Source of the DNA: Thermasporomyces sp036564245
GTDB taxonomy: Bacteria; Actinomycetota; Actinomycetes; Propionibacteriales; Actinopolymorphaceae
Direction: 5' to 3'
DNA: 64,000 nt
Assembly (NCBI GenBank): GCA_036564245.1
Contig: DATCKU010000105.1
Span: forward strand, 1-64,000
Positions 53,477 to 62,864 of this stretch are shown one piece after another. The position numbers and the translations under genes are program-made. The notes beneath the pieces were generated by a model, which saw nothing but the letters and a program-made list of their open reading frames with translations, was not told the origin of the DNA and did not search any database. The stretch's first letter is position 1, and every line of letters begins with the position of its first letter.

Positions 53477-53543
53477 CCGCCCGAAGACCGTTTACTACCA
53501 TGCGTCGTAGCAAGCGCTGATCGCATGGGTCGGAAGGTGCGGT

Positions 53544-53894
53544 ATGGAAGTCCTACGCCAGGTCCTGTTGTTCATCCACTTCCTCGGACTCGCGAGCCTG
53601 CTCGGCGGGCTCCTCGTGCAGGCCAGGGGACCGCAACGCCGGGTGCTTCCGGCCGTGGTGCATGGCGCGCTGACCCAGCTGGTGTCGGGGGTGCTCCTCG
53701 TCGGAGTGCTCGAGGGGTTGGACGACCCGGCTCACCCGGTGAACAACGCCAAGATCGGCACCAAGCTCGTGCTGGTCCTCGTCATCACGGTGCTGGCCTG
53801 GATCAACCGCCGCAAGGCCCAGATTCCCGGCTCCCTCTACGTCGCGCTGCTCGTCCTCGCGGTCGCCGAGGTGGGGATCGCGGTCTTCTGGTGA
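53544..53894 (+). CDS. Small integral membrane protein
   Basis: Protein of 116 residues with four hydrophobic helices (about 5-23, 38-55, 73-90, 95-115) and a conserved-looking His-Phe pair in the first helix (FIHFLG). It resembles small DUF-type membrane proteins of actinobacteria, but I cannot name it. GGAAGG lies upstream of ATG 53544. Confidence 0.65.
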   Translation: MEVLRQVLLFIHFLGLASLLGGLLVQARGPQRRVLPAVVHGALTQLVSGVLLVGVLEGLDDPAHPVNNAKIGTKLVLVLVITVLAWINRRKAQIPGSLYVALLVLAVAEVGIAVFW

Positions 53895-54063
53895 CGGCCT
53901 TTCGGCCCGCACAGCCGGGTTGTGTGGCCTCGGACGGACATGTCCGGTTTCGTGCCGCGCGAGCTGGGGCGCAGGCTTGCGCAAACCGTGGGTTACCGCT
54001 CAGTGTGGAGGGTGAGGGATGTCTTCATCCAGGTAACGGCGTGCCAGGACCGGAGGTCACACG

Positions 54064-55029
54064 ATGCAGGCGATATGGAAAGGCTCGATCTCGTTCGGGC
54101 TCGTGACCATTCCGGTGAAGGTCTACGCCGCTACGCAGGAGAAGGACATCTCCTTCCGCCAGGTCCACGCGGCCGACGGTGGGCGGATCCGCTACCGGAG
54201 GGTGTGCGAGATCGACGGCCAGGAGGTGCCGTACTCCGACATCGCGAAGGGGTACGAGCTCCCCGACGGCGGAATGGTGGTGCTGACCGCGGAGGATCTC
54301 GCGGAGCTGCCGTTGCCGACCCGGCATGTCGTGGAGGTCCTGGAGTTCGTCCCGGCAGATGAGATCGATCCCATCTACGTCTCCCGCAGCTACTACCTGC
54401 AGGCTGAGGGGCCGGCCGCCAAGCCGTACATTCTCTTGCGTGATGCGCTGCGCCGCACCGGCCAGACCGCGGTCGTCAAGGTGGCCTTGCGCAACCGGGA
54501 GGCGCTTGCCCTCCTGCGGCCCAAGGACGACGTCCTACTGCTGCAGACCATGCTGTGGCCGGACGAGGTCCGCGATGCCTCGTTCGCGGCGCCGGACGAG
54601 GACGTCGAGGTGCGGGCGCAGGAGATCGCCATGGCCGAGTCGTACATCCGAACTCTCGAGACCACCTTCGACCCCACCCGCTACCACGACGAATACCGCG
54701 CGGCGCTCGAAGAGCTGATCCAGGCCAAGACGGCGGGCATGGAGGTGGAGGCCCCGGCGGCTGCCGGCCCGGCGGCCGGCGAGGTCGTCGACCTGATGGC
54801 CGCACTCCAGGCGAGCGTCGAGGAGGCGCGCCGGCAACGCGGCGCCGCTGCACGCCAAGCCGACGACGGCGAGGAGCCGGCGAAGGGCGCCACCAAGAAG
54901 GCGGCAGGCAAGGCGACGAAGCGTTCCACGGCCAAAGCTGCGAAAGGTACGACCAGTCGGCGGGGCACCGCGACCAAGTCCACGCGGGCGAAGAAGACGG
55001 TGAAGACACCCGCTCGGAAGTCGGCGTAA
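54064..55029 (+). CDS. ku: Ku DNA end-binding protein (NHEJ)
   Basis: Homodimeric ring protein of 321 residues that threads onto double-strand DNA ends and recruits ligase D. The Ku core (about 1-255) has MQAIWKGSISFGLVTIPV, the ESYI-like segment AESYIRTLE and FDPTRYHDEYR. The last ~65 residues are Lys/Ala/Thr-rich, like the DNA-binding tails of mycobacterial and streptomycete Ku. No ligD gene lies in this window; its partner must be elsewhere. The start is the conserved MQAIW. Confidence 0.95.
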   Translation: MQAIWKGSISFGLVTIPVKVYAATQEKDISFRQVHAADGGRIRYRRVCEIDGQEVPYSDIAKGYELPDGGMVVLTAEDLAELPLPTRHVVEVLEFVPADEIDPIYVSRSYYLQAEGPAAKPYILLRDALRRTGQTAVVKVALRNREALALLRPKDDVLLLQTMLWPDEVRDASFAAPDEDVEVRAQEIAMAESYIRTLETTFDPTRYHDEYRAALEELIQAKTAGMEVEAPAAAGPAAGEVVDLMAALQASVEEARRQRGAAARQADDGEEPAKGATKKAAGKATKRSTAKAAKGTTSRRGTATKSTRAKKTVKTPARKSA

Positions 55030-55108
55030 CCGCTCCACCGACGTGGTCATCCACGTCTCGGGGATTCCTGACCAGTTGCGGACGCCGTTGTTCGGGCGGG
55101 CGACTTCT

Positions 55109-55303
55109 TCAGGCGACGCGGATGTGCTGACGCTCCGTTGGCTCGACCTCGACGGCGGCGTCGACGGTGAGGCCCACCCACAAGGCGGTGCCACAGACGG
55201 AACAGAACCACTCCGGGCAGTCGGGGCCATGTCCGTCGCTGCAGGGCGGTTGCTCGAACACCTGTCGCTTCCGACAGGTGGGACAGTCGTACGTCGTCTC
55301 CAT
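55109..55303 (-). CDS. Small zinc-ribbon protein
   Basis: Protein of about 64 residues with a CPTC pair near the start and a second Cys set (C-SDGHGPD-C-PEWFC-x2-C), giving a probable treble-clef or double zinc ribbon. A longer frame exists but ATG 55303 (METTYDC) is preferred. I recognise no named family and no functional neighbour. Confidence 0.55.
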   Translation of the reverse strand: METTYDCPTCRKRQVFEQPPCSDGHGPDCPEWFCSVCGTALWVGLTVDAAVEVEPTERQHIRVA

Positions 55304-55556
55304 CGGGCTGTGCCCTCTCTGGCCGATCATGTCGTACTCGATCCGAGGTTGGCAGCAAGCACCGACAAATGCGCGGCGACACGCCGACAAGGTGGCGGGG
55401 GAGTTGCGTGATGGCTGGCGATGTCACTACGACCAGCCGGTGCGGATGGCCTGAGAGGAACGGATGCGTCATGTGGGTCGTGCTGGACCGACCCCGACGC
55501 CTCTACACCATCCACGCGATGTGTGACTGCGGCGAGAGCGCACTCGCCGCGCCTGG

Positions 55557-56069
55557 TCATTGCGGGGTGGGCCAGTGCAGCGTGATTCCGAGCGACCCGA
55601 GCCAGGCGTCCAGTCGGTAGTTGTGCTCTGCGAGACCGGCGAGGGTGCGGTGCGTGGTCTCCAGGGCGCGCTCGGCATCAGCTGGGGAGAGGAGCCCTTT
55701 GCGGACGGCGAGGACGAACTCGTCGGAGTCGACGACCCGTGCGTACCGTCCGTCCCAGAGCAGGATGTCCAGATAGTGGTCGATGGTCGTCCAGACCGTG
55801 CGATCGATCGTGATCTCGCAGATGTCGATGTAGTAGTCGCTCTCGGTGGTGACGCGGGCGTGCCTGGTGAAGGCCGTGATCCGCAGCCCGAGCTCAGGGA
55901 GTAGCCAGGAACGCATGCCGGCAAGGCGCGGGTGGTTGGGAATGCTCCGTGCGATGAAAAGGCCGGCGTCGCTGACCTCACAGACCTTGAGCGGATGACG
56001 GCCGCCGGTGCGCACGATGTTGGTCTTCGCGGCGACGTCGTAGCTCTCGACGTGTGGCGCGTGGATCAC
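55557..56069 (-). CDS. DUF402 domain protein
   Basis: Protein of 170 residues matching DUF402, a barrel-fold family that includes nucleoside-di/triphosphatases and FomD-like hydrolases. Conserved blocks are YYIDICEITIDR, DHYLDILLW and DEFVLAVRKGLLS with several acidic residues that would bind metal. GTG 56069 overlaps the stop of the upstream DUF2505 gene by four bases (GTGA), so the two are coupled. Substrate unknown. Confidence 0.8.
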   Translation of the reverse strand: MIHAPHVESYDVAAKTNIVRTGGRHPLKVCEVSDAGLFIARSIPNHPRLAGMRSWLLPELGLRITAFTRHARVTTESDYYIDICEITIDRTVWTTIDHYLDILLWDGRYARVVDSDEFVLAVRKGLLSPADAERALETTHRTLAGLAEHNYRLDAWLGSLGITLHWPTPQ

Positions 56070-56572
56070 TGTCGCTCCGCCAGCCAGGCGTTGCCTACTC
56101 GCTCCATGACGTCGAAGCCGGCGAGCACTGCAGGCGCCGCCGCTTCCTCGATCTTGCGCCCGATCAGCGGAACCGAGGCCTTGAGCTCGGCGTCGATGAG
56201 CTGCCGGGTGCCGGTGCCGCCCGAATCACGGTCCGGGACCAGTCGGATCGTGCCGCGCAGCGTGACGGGTGCGCCGACCACGTCGACCTGGAGCCGGCCC
56301 TGTCGCGACCCGTCGGCGTCCGGGGCCTGCCAGGTCACCACCTCGTCGAGCTGGATCTCGTCACCCACGAACTTCTTCACGAAATCAGGCACCTCGGCCG
56401 GAAGGACCTGATGGGTGCGGGTCCGGCAGCCGCCGCCGTCGGGCTCGATCGTCACCTTGTGCCTCAGAGCGTGGGAGGCCTCGACCCGCCGCCGGACGAA
56501 GTCCTGGTCGGTCAGCATCTGGTACACGGCAGGCACGTCGGCGCGGTACCTGATTTCGCGATGAAGGTCCAT
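56066..56572 (-). CDS. DUF2505 (SRPBCC/START-like fold) protein
   Basis: Protein of 168 residues matching DUF2505, an actinobacterial family with a START-like ligand-binding barrel. It begins MDLHREIRYRADVPAVYQMLTD and contains VPDFVKKFVG and the amphipathic final helix GFDVMERVGNAWL. Ligand unknown. It is coupled to the DUF402 gene. Confidence 0.82.
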   Translation of the reverse strand: MDLHREIRYRADVPAVYQMLTDQDFVRRRVEASHALRHKVTIEPDGGGCRTRTHQVLPAEVPDFVKKFVGDEIQLDEVVTWQAPDADGSRQGRLQVDVVGAPVTLRGTIRLVPDRDSGGTGTRQLIDAELKASVPLIGRKIEEAAAPAVLAGFDVMERVGNAWLAERQ

Positions 56573-56876
56573 ATGTCTAATCCAACACCATCCCTGCTAT
56601 GAGAGCTTGTGATCTTGACCTACCGCGCTGCCGGGACCTGACGTGATCAGATGCCAACTCGGACAGCTCACCACATGCTCACCCAGCCTGCGACCGGCAG
56701 GTTGCGAGAACGCAACGGCTGCCTGACGTGGTCGCAGCGGCTCGACGGGGCATTTGCGCCAGCCGATGTTCCGCACCAACATCATCTGCAAGGATGACGG
56801 AGAGACATCAGACGGCTGGGAACGAGTGGCCCGGCCGGTCCGCGAGGCGTCAACGGAGATCCTTGCGAGGACGAGC
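56573..56876. other. 304-base region upstream of the glutamate dehydrogenase
   Basis: Divergent region between the DUF2505 and gdh genes, with both promoters presumed here. A short GTTGCG/CGCAAC stem lies at 56701-56716. In-frame upstream codons for gdh exist from 56754, but they have no family resemblance. Confidence 0.4.
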
Positions 56877-59800
56877 ATGACGATCATCGGCAGCAGCGCG
56901 AGTCCCACACAATGGAGCCAGGACAAGGCGGCCATTCTCGCTGAGGCCGCGAAGGTCGCAGAGCGAAGCCGCTCGGCTGGCGCGCTGTCGGTGCCGCAGG
57001 TCGAGGCCCTGCTGACGGCGTACTACCGCCACGTCGCGACAGAGGATCTGGTGCACCGGGATCCGGTCGACGTCTACGGTGCGGCACGCAGCCACTACCG
57101 GCTGGCGTCCCGACGGCTGGAGGGCGAGGTGGCGGTCCGGGTGTTCACCCCGACCGTCGAGGAGCACGGCTGGTCGTGCGCGCACACGGTGGTCGAGGTC
57201 GTCACCGACGACATGCCCTTTCTCGTCGACTCCGTGACGATGGAGCTGTCCCGGCAAGACCGCGGCATTCACCTCGTCGTCCACCCCCAGCTCTCAGTAC
57301 GTCGCGACGCTGCGGGCAACCTGCTCGACATCGTCGGGACGTACGACGGGAGGCCTCCCACGCAGCGCTCCGGAGCGCTGGCGCCGTCCACGGTCGGTGA
57401 GGGCGGCCCGGAGGAAGCGCAGGAGGCATCCTCCCGTGGGAACGTGCTCCAGGAGTCCTGGATCCACGTCGAGATCGACCGGGAGACCGATCCGACGCAA
57501 CTCGCCCAGGTCGAAGCCGACCTGCGCAGGGTCTTGAGCGACGTGCGCGAGGCGGTCGAGGACTGGCCGAAGATGCGCGCTCGCGCGCTCGAAGTGGTGC
57601 ATGAGCTCGCCACGTCACCGCCTGACCTGCCGGCGCACGAGATCGCCAACGCACGCGAGCTGCTCCGCTGGCTGGCCGAGGACCACTTCACGTTCCTGGG
57701 CTATCGCGAGTACGTCCTGGTCGACGAGAACGGTGACACCGTGTTGCGCGCCGTACCGGGGACCGGCCTTGGCATCCTGCGTTCCGATCCGCGCACGGCG
57801 ACGTCGTTTTCGAAGATGCCGCCGGAGGTCCGGGCCAAGGCACGTGAGAAGAAGCTGCTCATCCTCACCAAGGCGAACTCCCGGTCCACCGTGCACCGTC
57901 CGGCATACCTCGACTACATCGGCATCAAGACGTTCAACGAGGCCGGTGAGGTCGTGGGGGAGCGTCGCTTCCTCGGTCTCTTCACCTCGGCGGCCTACAC
58001 GCAGAGCGTGATGCGGATACCCGTGCTGCGCGGCAAGGTGGCCGAGCTGATCCGGCGTTCCGGCTTCTCCACGGACTCGCACTCGGGCAAGGTGCTGCTC
58101 GACATTCTCGAGACCTATCCGCGCGACGAGCTGTTCCAGGTGTCGGTCGACGAGCTCCTGCCCACCGTCATGGCGGTGCTCTACCTGCAGGAGCGTCGGC
58201 AGCTGCGGCTCTTCGTACGCCGCGACGACTACGGCCGTTACATGTCGTGCCTTGTGTACCTGCCGCGCGACAGGTTCTCGACGCAGGTCCGGCTGAAGAT
58301 CCAGGACATCCTGATGCAGGCCTACAACGGCGAGAGCATCGACTTCGCGCTCCGCCTGTCCGAGTCGGTGCTCGCCCGGCTGCATTTCGTCGTTCGGGTC
58401 CGACCCGGTGACAGGATTCCGGACGTCGACGTGGCCGAGCTGGAGAAGCGCCTCGCCGACGCCACGAGAAGCTGGACCGACGAGTTCGCCGAGGCCCTCG
58501 ACGACCAGGTAGGTGAGGCCGAAGCGGCTCGGCTCTACCGCAAGTACTCCCGGGCGTTTCCCGCCGCCTACCGGGACGACTTCCCGGCGCGTACGGCCGT
58601 CGCCGACCTGCAGCGCATCGAGGAGCTACCGTCCACGGACGGGTTGGCACTCTCGCTCTACGAGCCGGTCGACGCAGCACCTCATGAACGCCGTTTCAAG
58701 ATCTACCGGACGGGCGGGCCGCTGTCGTTGTCGGACGTGCTCCCTCGACTGTCCCGGATGGGCGTCGAGGTGGTGGACGAGCGCCCGTACGCCATCGAGG
58801 CGGCTGACGGCACACGGGCGTGGATCTACGACTTCGGGCTGGTCTACAAGGGTGAGCCCGGCGCGCCGCCGACCCGGGTGCGCGAGCTGTTCCAGGACGC
58901 GTTCGCCGCGGCCTGGTCCGGCCTCGCAGAAAGCGACCGGCTCAACGCGTTGGTGCTGCTGGCTGGCCTCACCTGGCGTCAGGCGAGTGTGCTGCGGGCG
59001 TACACGAAGTACATGCGGCAGACCGGTACGACGTTCTCCCAGGACTACATCGAAGACGCGCTGACGGCGAACGTCGGTCTCGCGAGACTTCTGATCGAGC
59101 TTTTCGAGACGAGGTTCGATCCGCACAACGGGCTCGGCCCCGAGGCTCGGGCGACTCGGACGGCGGAGGTCGTGACCACCATCGAGCAGGAGCTGGAGAA
59201 GGTCGCGAGCCTCGACGAGGACCGGATCATCCGCTCCATCCTCACGCTCATCACCACGACCGTACGCACCAACTACTTCCAGCGCGACCGTGACGGACAG
59301 CCGAAGAACTACCTCGCGTTCAAGTTCGATCCGACCTCCAACCCCGAGCTCCCGCAGCCTCGGCCGGCATACGAGATCTGGGTGTACTCACCGCGTGTCG
59401 AAGGCGTCCACTTGCGGTTCGGCCCGGTGGCGCGTGGTGGATTGCGCTGGTCCGACCGTCGTGAGGACTTCCGCGCGGAGGTGCTGGGACTCGCCAAGGC
59501 GCAGATGGTGAAGAACACCGTCATCGTGCCCGTCGGCGCCAAGGGCGGATTCTTCTGCAAGCAGCTGCCGGATCCTTCCGATCGCGACGCCTGGCTGGCC
59601 GAAGGCATCGCGTGCTATCGCACGTTCATCTCGGGTCTGCTCGACGTCACCGACAACCTGCGGCACGGCGAGGTCGTCCCACCGCCTGACGTCGTACGCC
59701 ACGATGGCGACGACGCCTACCTCGTGGTCGCCGCCGACAAGGGCACCGCGACCTTCTCCGACATCGCCAACGAGGTTGCCAAGTCGTACAACTTCTGGCT

Positions 59801-61841
59801 CGGTGATGCGTTCGCATCGGGTGGGTCGGACGGCTACGACCACAAGGCGATGGGTATCACCGCGCGTGGCGCGTGGGAGTCGGTGAAGCGCCATTTCCGT
59901 GAGATGGGCCGGGACTGCGAGACCGAGGACTTCACCTGCGTGGGCATCGGTGACATGTCAGGTGACGTCTTCGGCAACGGGATGCTCGCGTCCCGGCACA
60001 CCAAGCTGATTGCCGCCTTCGACCATCGGCACATCTTCGTCGACCCGAACCCCGACCCCGAGGTGTCGTACGCCGAACGCAAGCGGCTCTTCCAGATGCC
60101 GCGTTCGACGTGGGCCGACTACAACCAGTCCCTGATTTCGCCAGGTGGCGGTGTGTTCTCGCGTACGGCGAAGTCGATTCGCATCACCGACGAGATGCGG
60201 TCTGCGCTGGGCATCGACGAAGGCGTCACGACACTCACGCCGAACGAGCTGATTCGTGCCATCCTCACCGCGCCGGTCGACCTTTTGTGGAACGGCGGCA
60301 TCGGGACGTATGTCAAGGCGCAGAGTGAGACCCACGCCAGTGTGGCGGACAAGGCCAACGACGGCGTGCGGGTCAACGGTGCCGACCTGCGCTGTGCCTG
60401 CGTCGGTGAGGGCGGCAACCTGGGATTCACCCAGCTCGGACGGATCGAGTACGCCGCAGCCGGTGGACGGATCAACACGGACTTCATCGACAACTCGGCC
60501 GGCGTCGACACGTCCGACCGCGAGGTCAACATCAAGATCCTGCTCGACGAGCTGGTGGACGACGGTGACCTCACGGTCAAGCAGCGCAACCAGATCCTCG
60601 CCGCGATGGAGGACGAGGTTGCCCAGCTCGTCCTCGACGACAACTACGACCAGAACGTCGCACTTTCCCTCGCCGCCTCGAGCGCGCCTGCCCTGCTGCA
60701 CGTCCACGAGGAATGGATACGCCGGCTGGAAGGGCTCGACCTGCTCGACCGGACGCTCGAGTTCCTGCCGAGCCAGCGGCAGTTCCGGGAGCGGCAGGCG
60801 CAGGGGATCGGTCTCACGACGCCGGAGCTTGCGGTGCTGCTCGCGTACACCAAGATCATGCTCTCGGCCGAGCTTCTCGAGACCTCACTGCCCGACGACA
60901 AGTACGTCCAACGCGAGCTGAGCGCGTACTTCCCGTCGGCCATCAGGGAGCGGTTCCCCGACGCGATGACGAGACATCCGCTCCGTCGGGAGATCATCAC
61001 CACCCAGCTCGTGAACAAGGTCGTCAACCTGGCGGGCATCACGTTCTACCAGCGGCTGTCCCTGGAGACCGGTGCGCCAGCGGAGGAGCTCGTGCGCGCA
61101 CACGTCGTGGCCCGGGAGATCTTCGAAGCCGACCGGATCCTCGACGAGATACGGAAACTGGACAACCGCATCGACGCGCATGTCCAGACCCGGATGCGGC
61201 GTGAGGTACGCACCATCACCGAACGCGCGAGCCGGTGGTTCGTGCACAACAGGCGGCAGCCCCTGGACATCGCCGGATCCGTGGAGTTCTTCGGCGACGG
61301 GATGCGCGCCCTCACGCGAGCCCTGCCGGATGTCCTGACCGGACGAGAGCGCACGCTGTTCGAAGCGCGGCGAGACCGGTTCCTCTCGGCCGGCGTGCCA
61401 GAGGCGTTGGCCAACGAGGTGAGCGTCCTGGCACCTGCCTACGCCGGCCTCGGCATCGCCGAGACCGCGGTGCGAACCGGAGCCGACATCGTCGACGTGG
61501 CACGCGTGCACTTCACCCTCGGGGAACGGTTGGAGCTGGGTCGGTTCCTGGAGCGGATTCTCGCGCTCCCGCGGGAGGATCGCTGGCAGACCACGGCTCG
61601 GGCGACCTTGCGCGACGACCTGCATGCCGTTCATGCCCAGCTCACGCGCAACGTGCTGGCCGTGAGTCCTGCGGGGGCTGACGCGGCAGAGCGGGTCTCG
61701 ATGTGGGAGCAGCGTGACCCCAAGCTGGTCGCGCGGACGCGGGCGACTCTGACCGAGATCGTCGAGAACGACGTGGCGGACCTCGCCAGGCTGTCGGTCG
61801 GCCTGCGCGTCGTTCGACGTCTGCTGCCTGCGTCGAGCTGA
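56877..61841 (+). CDS. gdh: Large NAD-specific glutamate dehydrogenase (~180 kDa type)
   Basis: Converts glutamate to 2-oxoglutarate and ammonia with NAD+. At 1654 residues it matches the long bacterial L_180 class (as in mycobacteria). The N-terminal ACT-like regulatory region (about 1-650) is followed by the catalytic domain: the FGPVARGGLRWSDRREDFR block, the Lys-containing NTVIVPVGAKGGFF, the GIGDMSGDVFGNGML Rossmann region and GVDTSDREVNIKILL, then a helical C-terminal domain. ATG 56877 is chosen, with AGGA about five bases upstream. Regulation by amino acids is typical of this class but cannot be read here. Confidence 0.93.
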   Translation: MTIIGSSASPTQWSQDKAAILAEAAKVAERSRSAGALSVPQVEALLTAYYRHVATEDLVHRDPVDVYGAARSHYRLASRRLEGEVAVRVFTPTVEEHGWSCAHTVVEVVTDDMPFLVDSVTMELSRQDRGIHLVVHPQLSVRRDAAGNLLDIVGTYDGRPPTQRSGALAPSTVGEGGPEEAQEASSRGNVLQESWIHVEIDRETDPTQLAQVEADLRRVLSDVREAVEDWPKMRARALEVVHELATSPPDLPAHEIANARELLRWLAEDHFTFLGYREYVLVDENGDTVLRAVPGTGLGILRSDPRTATSFSKMPPEVRAKAREKKLLILTKANSRSTVHRPAYLDYIGIKTFNEAGEVVGERRFLGLFTSAAYTQSVMRIPVLRGKVAELIRRSGFSTDSHSGKVLLDILETYPRDELFQVSVDELLPTVMAVLYLQERRQLRLFVRRDDYGRYMSCLVYLPRDRFSTQVRLKIQDILMQAYNGESIDFALRLSESVLARLHFVVRVRPGDRIPDVDVAELEKRLADATRSWTDEFAEALDDQVGEAEAARLYRKYSRAFPAAYRDDFPARTAVADLQRIEELPSTDGLALSLYEPVDAAPHERRFKIYRTGGPLSLSDVLPRLSRMGVEVVDERPYAIEAADGTRAWIYDFGLVYKGEPGAPPTRVRELFQDAFAAAWSGLAESDRLNALVLLAGLTWRQASVLRAYTKYMRQTGTTFSQDYIEDALTANVGLARLLIELFETRFDPHNGLGPEARATRTAEVVTTIEQELEKVASLDEDRIIRSILTLITTTVRTNYFQRDRDGQPKNYLAFKFDPTSNPELPQPRPAYEIWVYSPRVEGVHLRFGPVARGGLRWSDRREDFRAEVLGLAKAQMVKNTVIVPVGAKGGFFCKQLPDPSDRDAWLAEGIACYRTFISGLLDVTDNLRHGEVVPPPDVVRHDGDDAYLVVAADKGTATFSDIANEVAKSYNFWLGDAFASGGSDGYDHKAMGITARGAWESVKRHFREMGRDCETEDFTCVGIGDMSGDVFGNGMLASRHTKLIAAFDHRHIFVDPNPDPEVSYAERKRLFQMPRSTWADYNQSLISPGGGVFSRTAKSIRITDEMRSALGIDEGVTTLTPNELIRAILTAPVDLLWNGGIGTYVKAQSETHASVADKANDGVRVNGADLRCACVGEGGNLGFTQLGRIEYAAAGGRINTDFIDNSAGVDTSDREVNIKILLDELVDDGDLTVKQRNQILAAMEDEVAQLVLDDNYDQNVALSLAASSAPALLHVHEEWIRRLEGLDLLDRTLEFLPSQRQFRERQAQGIGLTTPELAVLLAYTKIMLSAELLETSLPDDKYVQRELSAYFPSAIRERFPDAMTRHPLRREIITTQLVNKVVNLAGITFYQRLSLETGAPAEELVRAHVVAREIFEADRILDEIRKLDNRIDAHVQTRMRREVRTITERASRWFVHNRRQPLDIAGSVEFFGDGMRALTRALPDVLTGRERTLFEARRDRFLSAGVPEALANEVSVLAPAYAGLGIAETAVRTGADIVDVARVHFTLGERLELGRFLERILALPREDRWQTTARATLRDDLHAVHAQLTRNVLAVSPAGADAAERVSMWEQRDPKLVARTRATLTEIVENDVADLARLSVGLRVVRRLLPASS

Positions 61842-61865
61842 AAGGCGTGTCCCTACCAAGCCGAC

Positions 61866-62585
61866 TCAGCGTCCGCTCAGCGCGCCACCGTTGACGTGCA
61901 GCACCTGTGCGGTGATGTGACTCGCGGCTGGTGAGGCGAGGAACACGACGGCGTTCGCGATGTCCTGCGGCGTCCCAGCGCGCCCGTTGAGCGTCTGCGA
62001 GATCAGGCGGGCCCGGCGTTGCTCGGTCATGGAATCGCCGAAGAACTCGGTGTCCTCGACGTAACCGGGGGCGATCACGTTCGCCGTGATCTGGTGCTCG
62101 CCCAGCTGCTCGGCGAGTGAGAGGTTCCAGACCTCCAGGGCGGCCTTGGCGGCACCGTAGGCACCGCCGCCGGTGCGGTGAGCTGCGATGGAGCTGATGC
62201 TGACCACCGCACCGCCTGGGACCAGACGGTTCCGCACGGCTGCGGTGACCAGGACTGCCGAGAGCAGGTTGGTCTCGAAGTTGGCCCGCCAGGTCTCGGC
62301 GAGGCCGGCGAGGTCGTCGTCGCCTCCCACGCTCGCCACCCCACCCGCGTTGTTCACCAGGACGTCGATCCGTTCGGGCAGGTCGGCACGAGCCGCGTCG
62401 ACCTGAGCCGGATCGGTGGCGTCGAAGGCGACCGCGCGCACGGCAGGGCCGAGCTCGCTCGCGGCCTGCTCCAGCACCTGCTTCCGGCGTCCGGTGATGA
62501 CGACGCGATCTCCCTGAGCCACGAAGGCTTGGGCGATCGCTCGACCGATTCCAGTACCACCACCGGTGACCATGACCTGACGCAT
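61866..62585 (-). CDS. Short-chain dehydrogenase/reductase
   Basis: Classical SDR of 239 residues. GGGTGIG (8-14) binds the cofactor, NNAG (78-81) stabilises the core, and the catalytic Ser-Tyr-Lys set is S131/S132, Y143 and K147. The Arg after the second strand (TGRRK) suggests NADPH preference. ATG 62585 has AGAGG about seven bases upstream. It is convergent with gdh. Substrate unknown. Confidence 0.88.
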   Translation of the reverse strand: MRQVMVTGGGTGIGRAIAQAFVAQGDRVVITGRRKQVLEQAASELGPAVRAVAFDATDPAQVDAARADLPERIDVLVNNAGGVASVGGDDDLAGLAETWRANFETNLLSAVLVTAAVRNRLVPGGAVVSISSIAAHRTGGGAYGAAKAALEVWNLSLAEQLGEHQITANVIAPGYVEDTEFFGDSMTEQRRARLISQTLNGRAGTPQDIANAVVFLASPAASHITAQVLHVNGGALSGR

Positions 62586-62864
62586 CGTGAACCTCTCGGG
62601 TGGGGAGTCCGCGGCGAGTGTAGCCGTCGCCTCGCACATCTCCCTTCACGCGCAAACCGGGCAGGCCTCGTCGGAGGCCACCGACGTTCGTCGATCGACT
62701 GGTTCGGACGGTGGGATGCACATGCCGAAAACTGCATGACAGAATCTGGCGAGCAGGGGCGATTACGACATGTGAAGAAAGGGGCGATTCGGGCAGAACC
62801 GGATCGTAAGGGGCGGGAATATGCGACTTTCACGGACTAACCGGATACGAGGTGTAGCGACCTC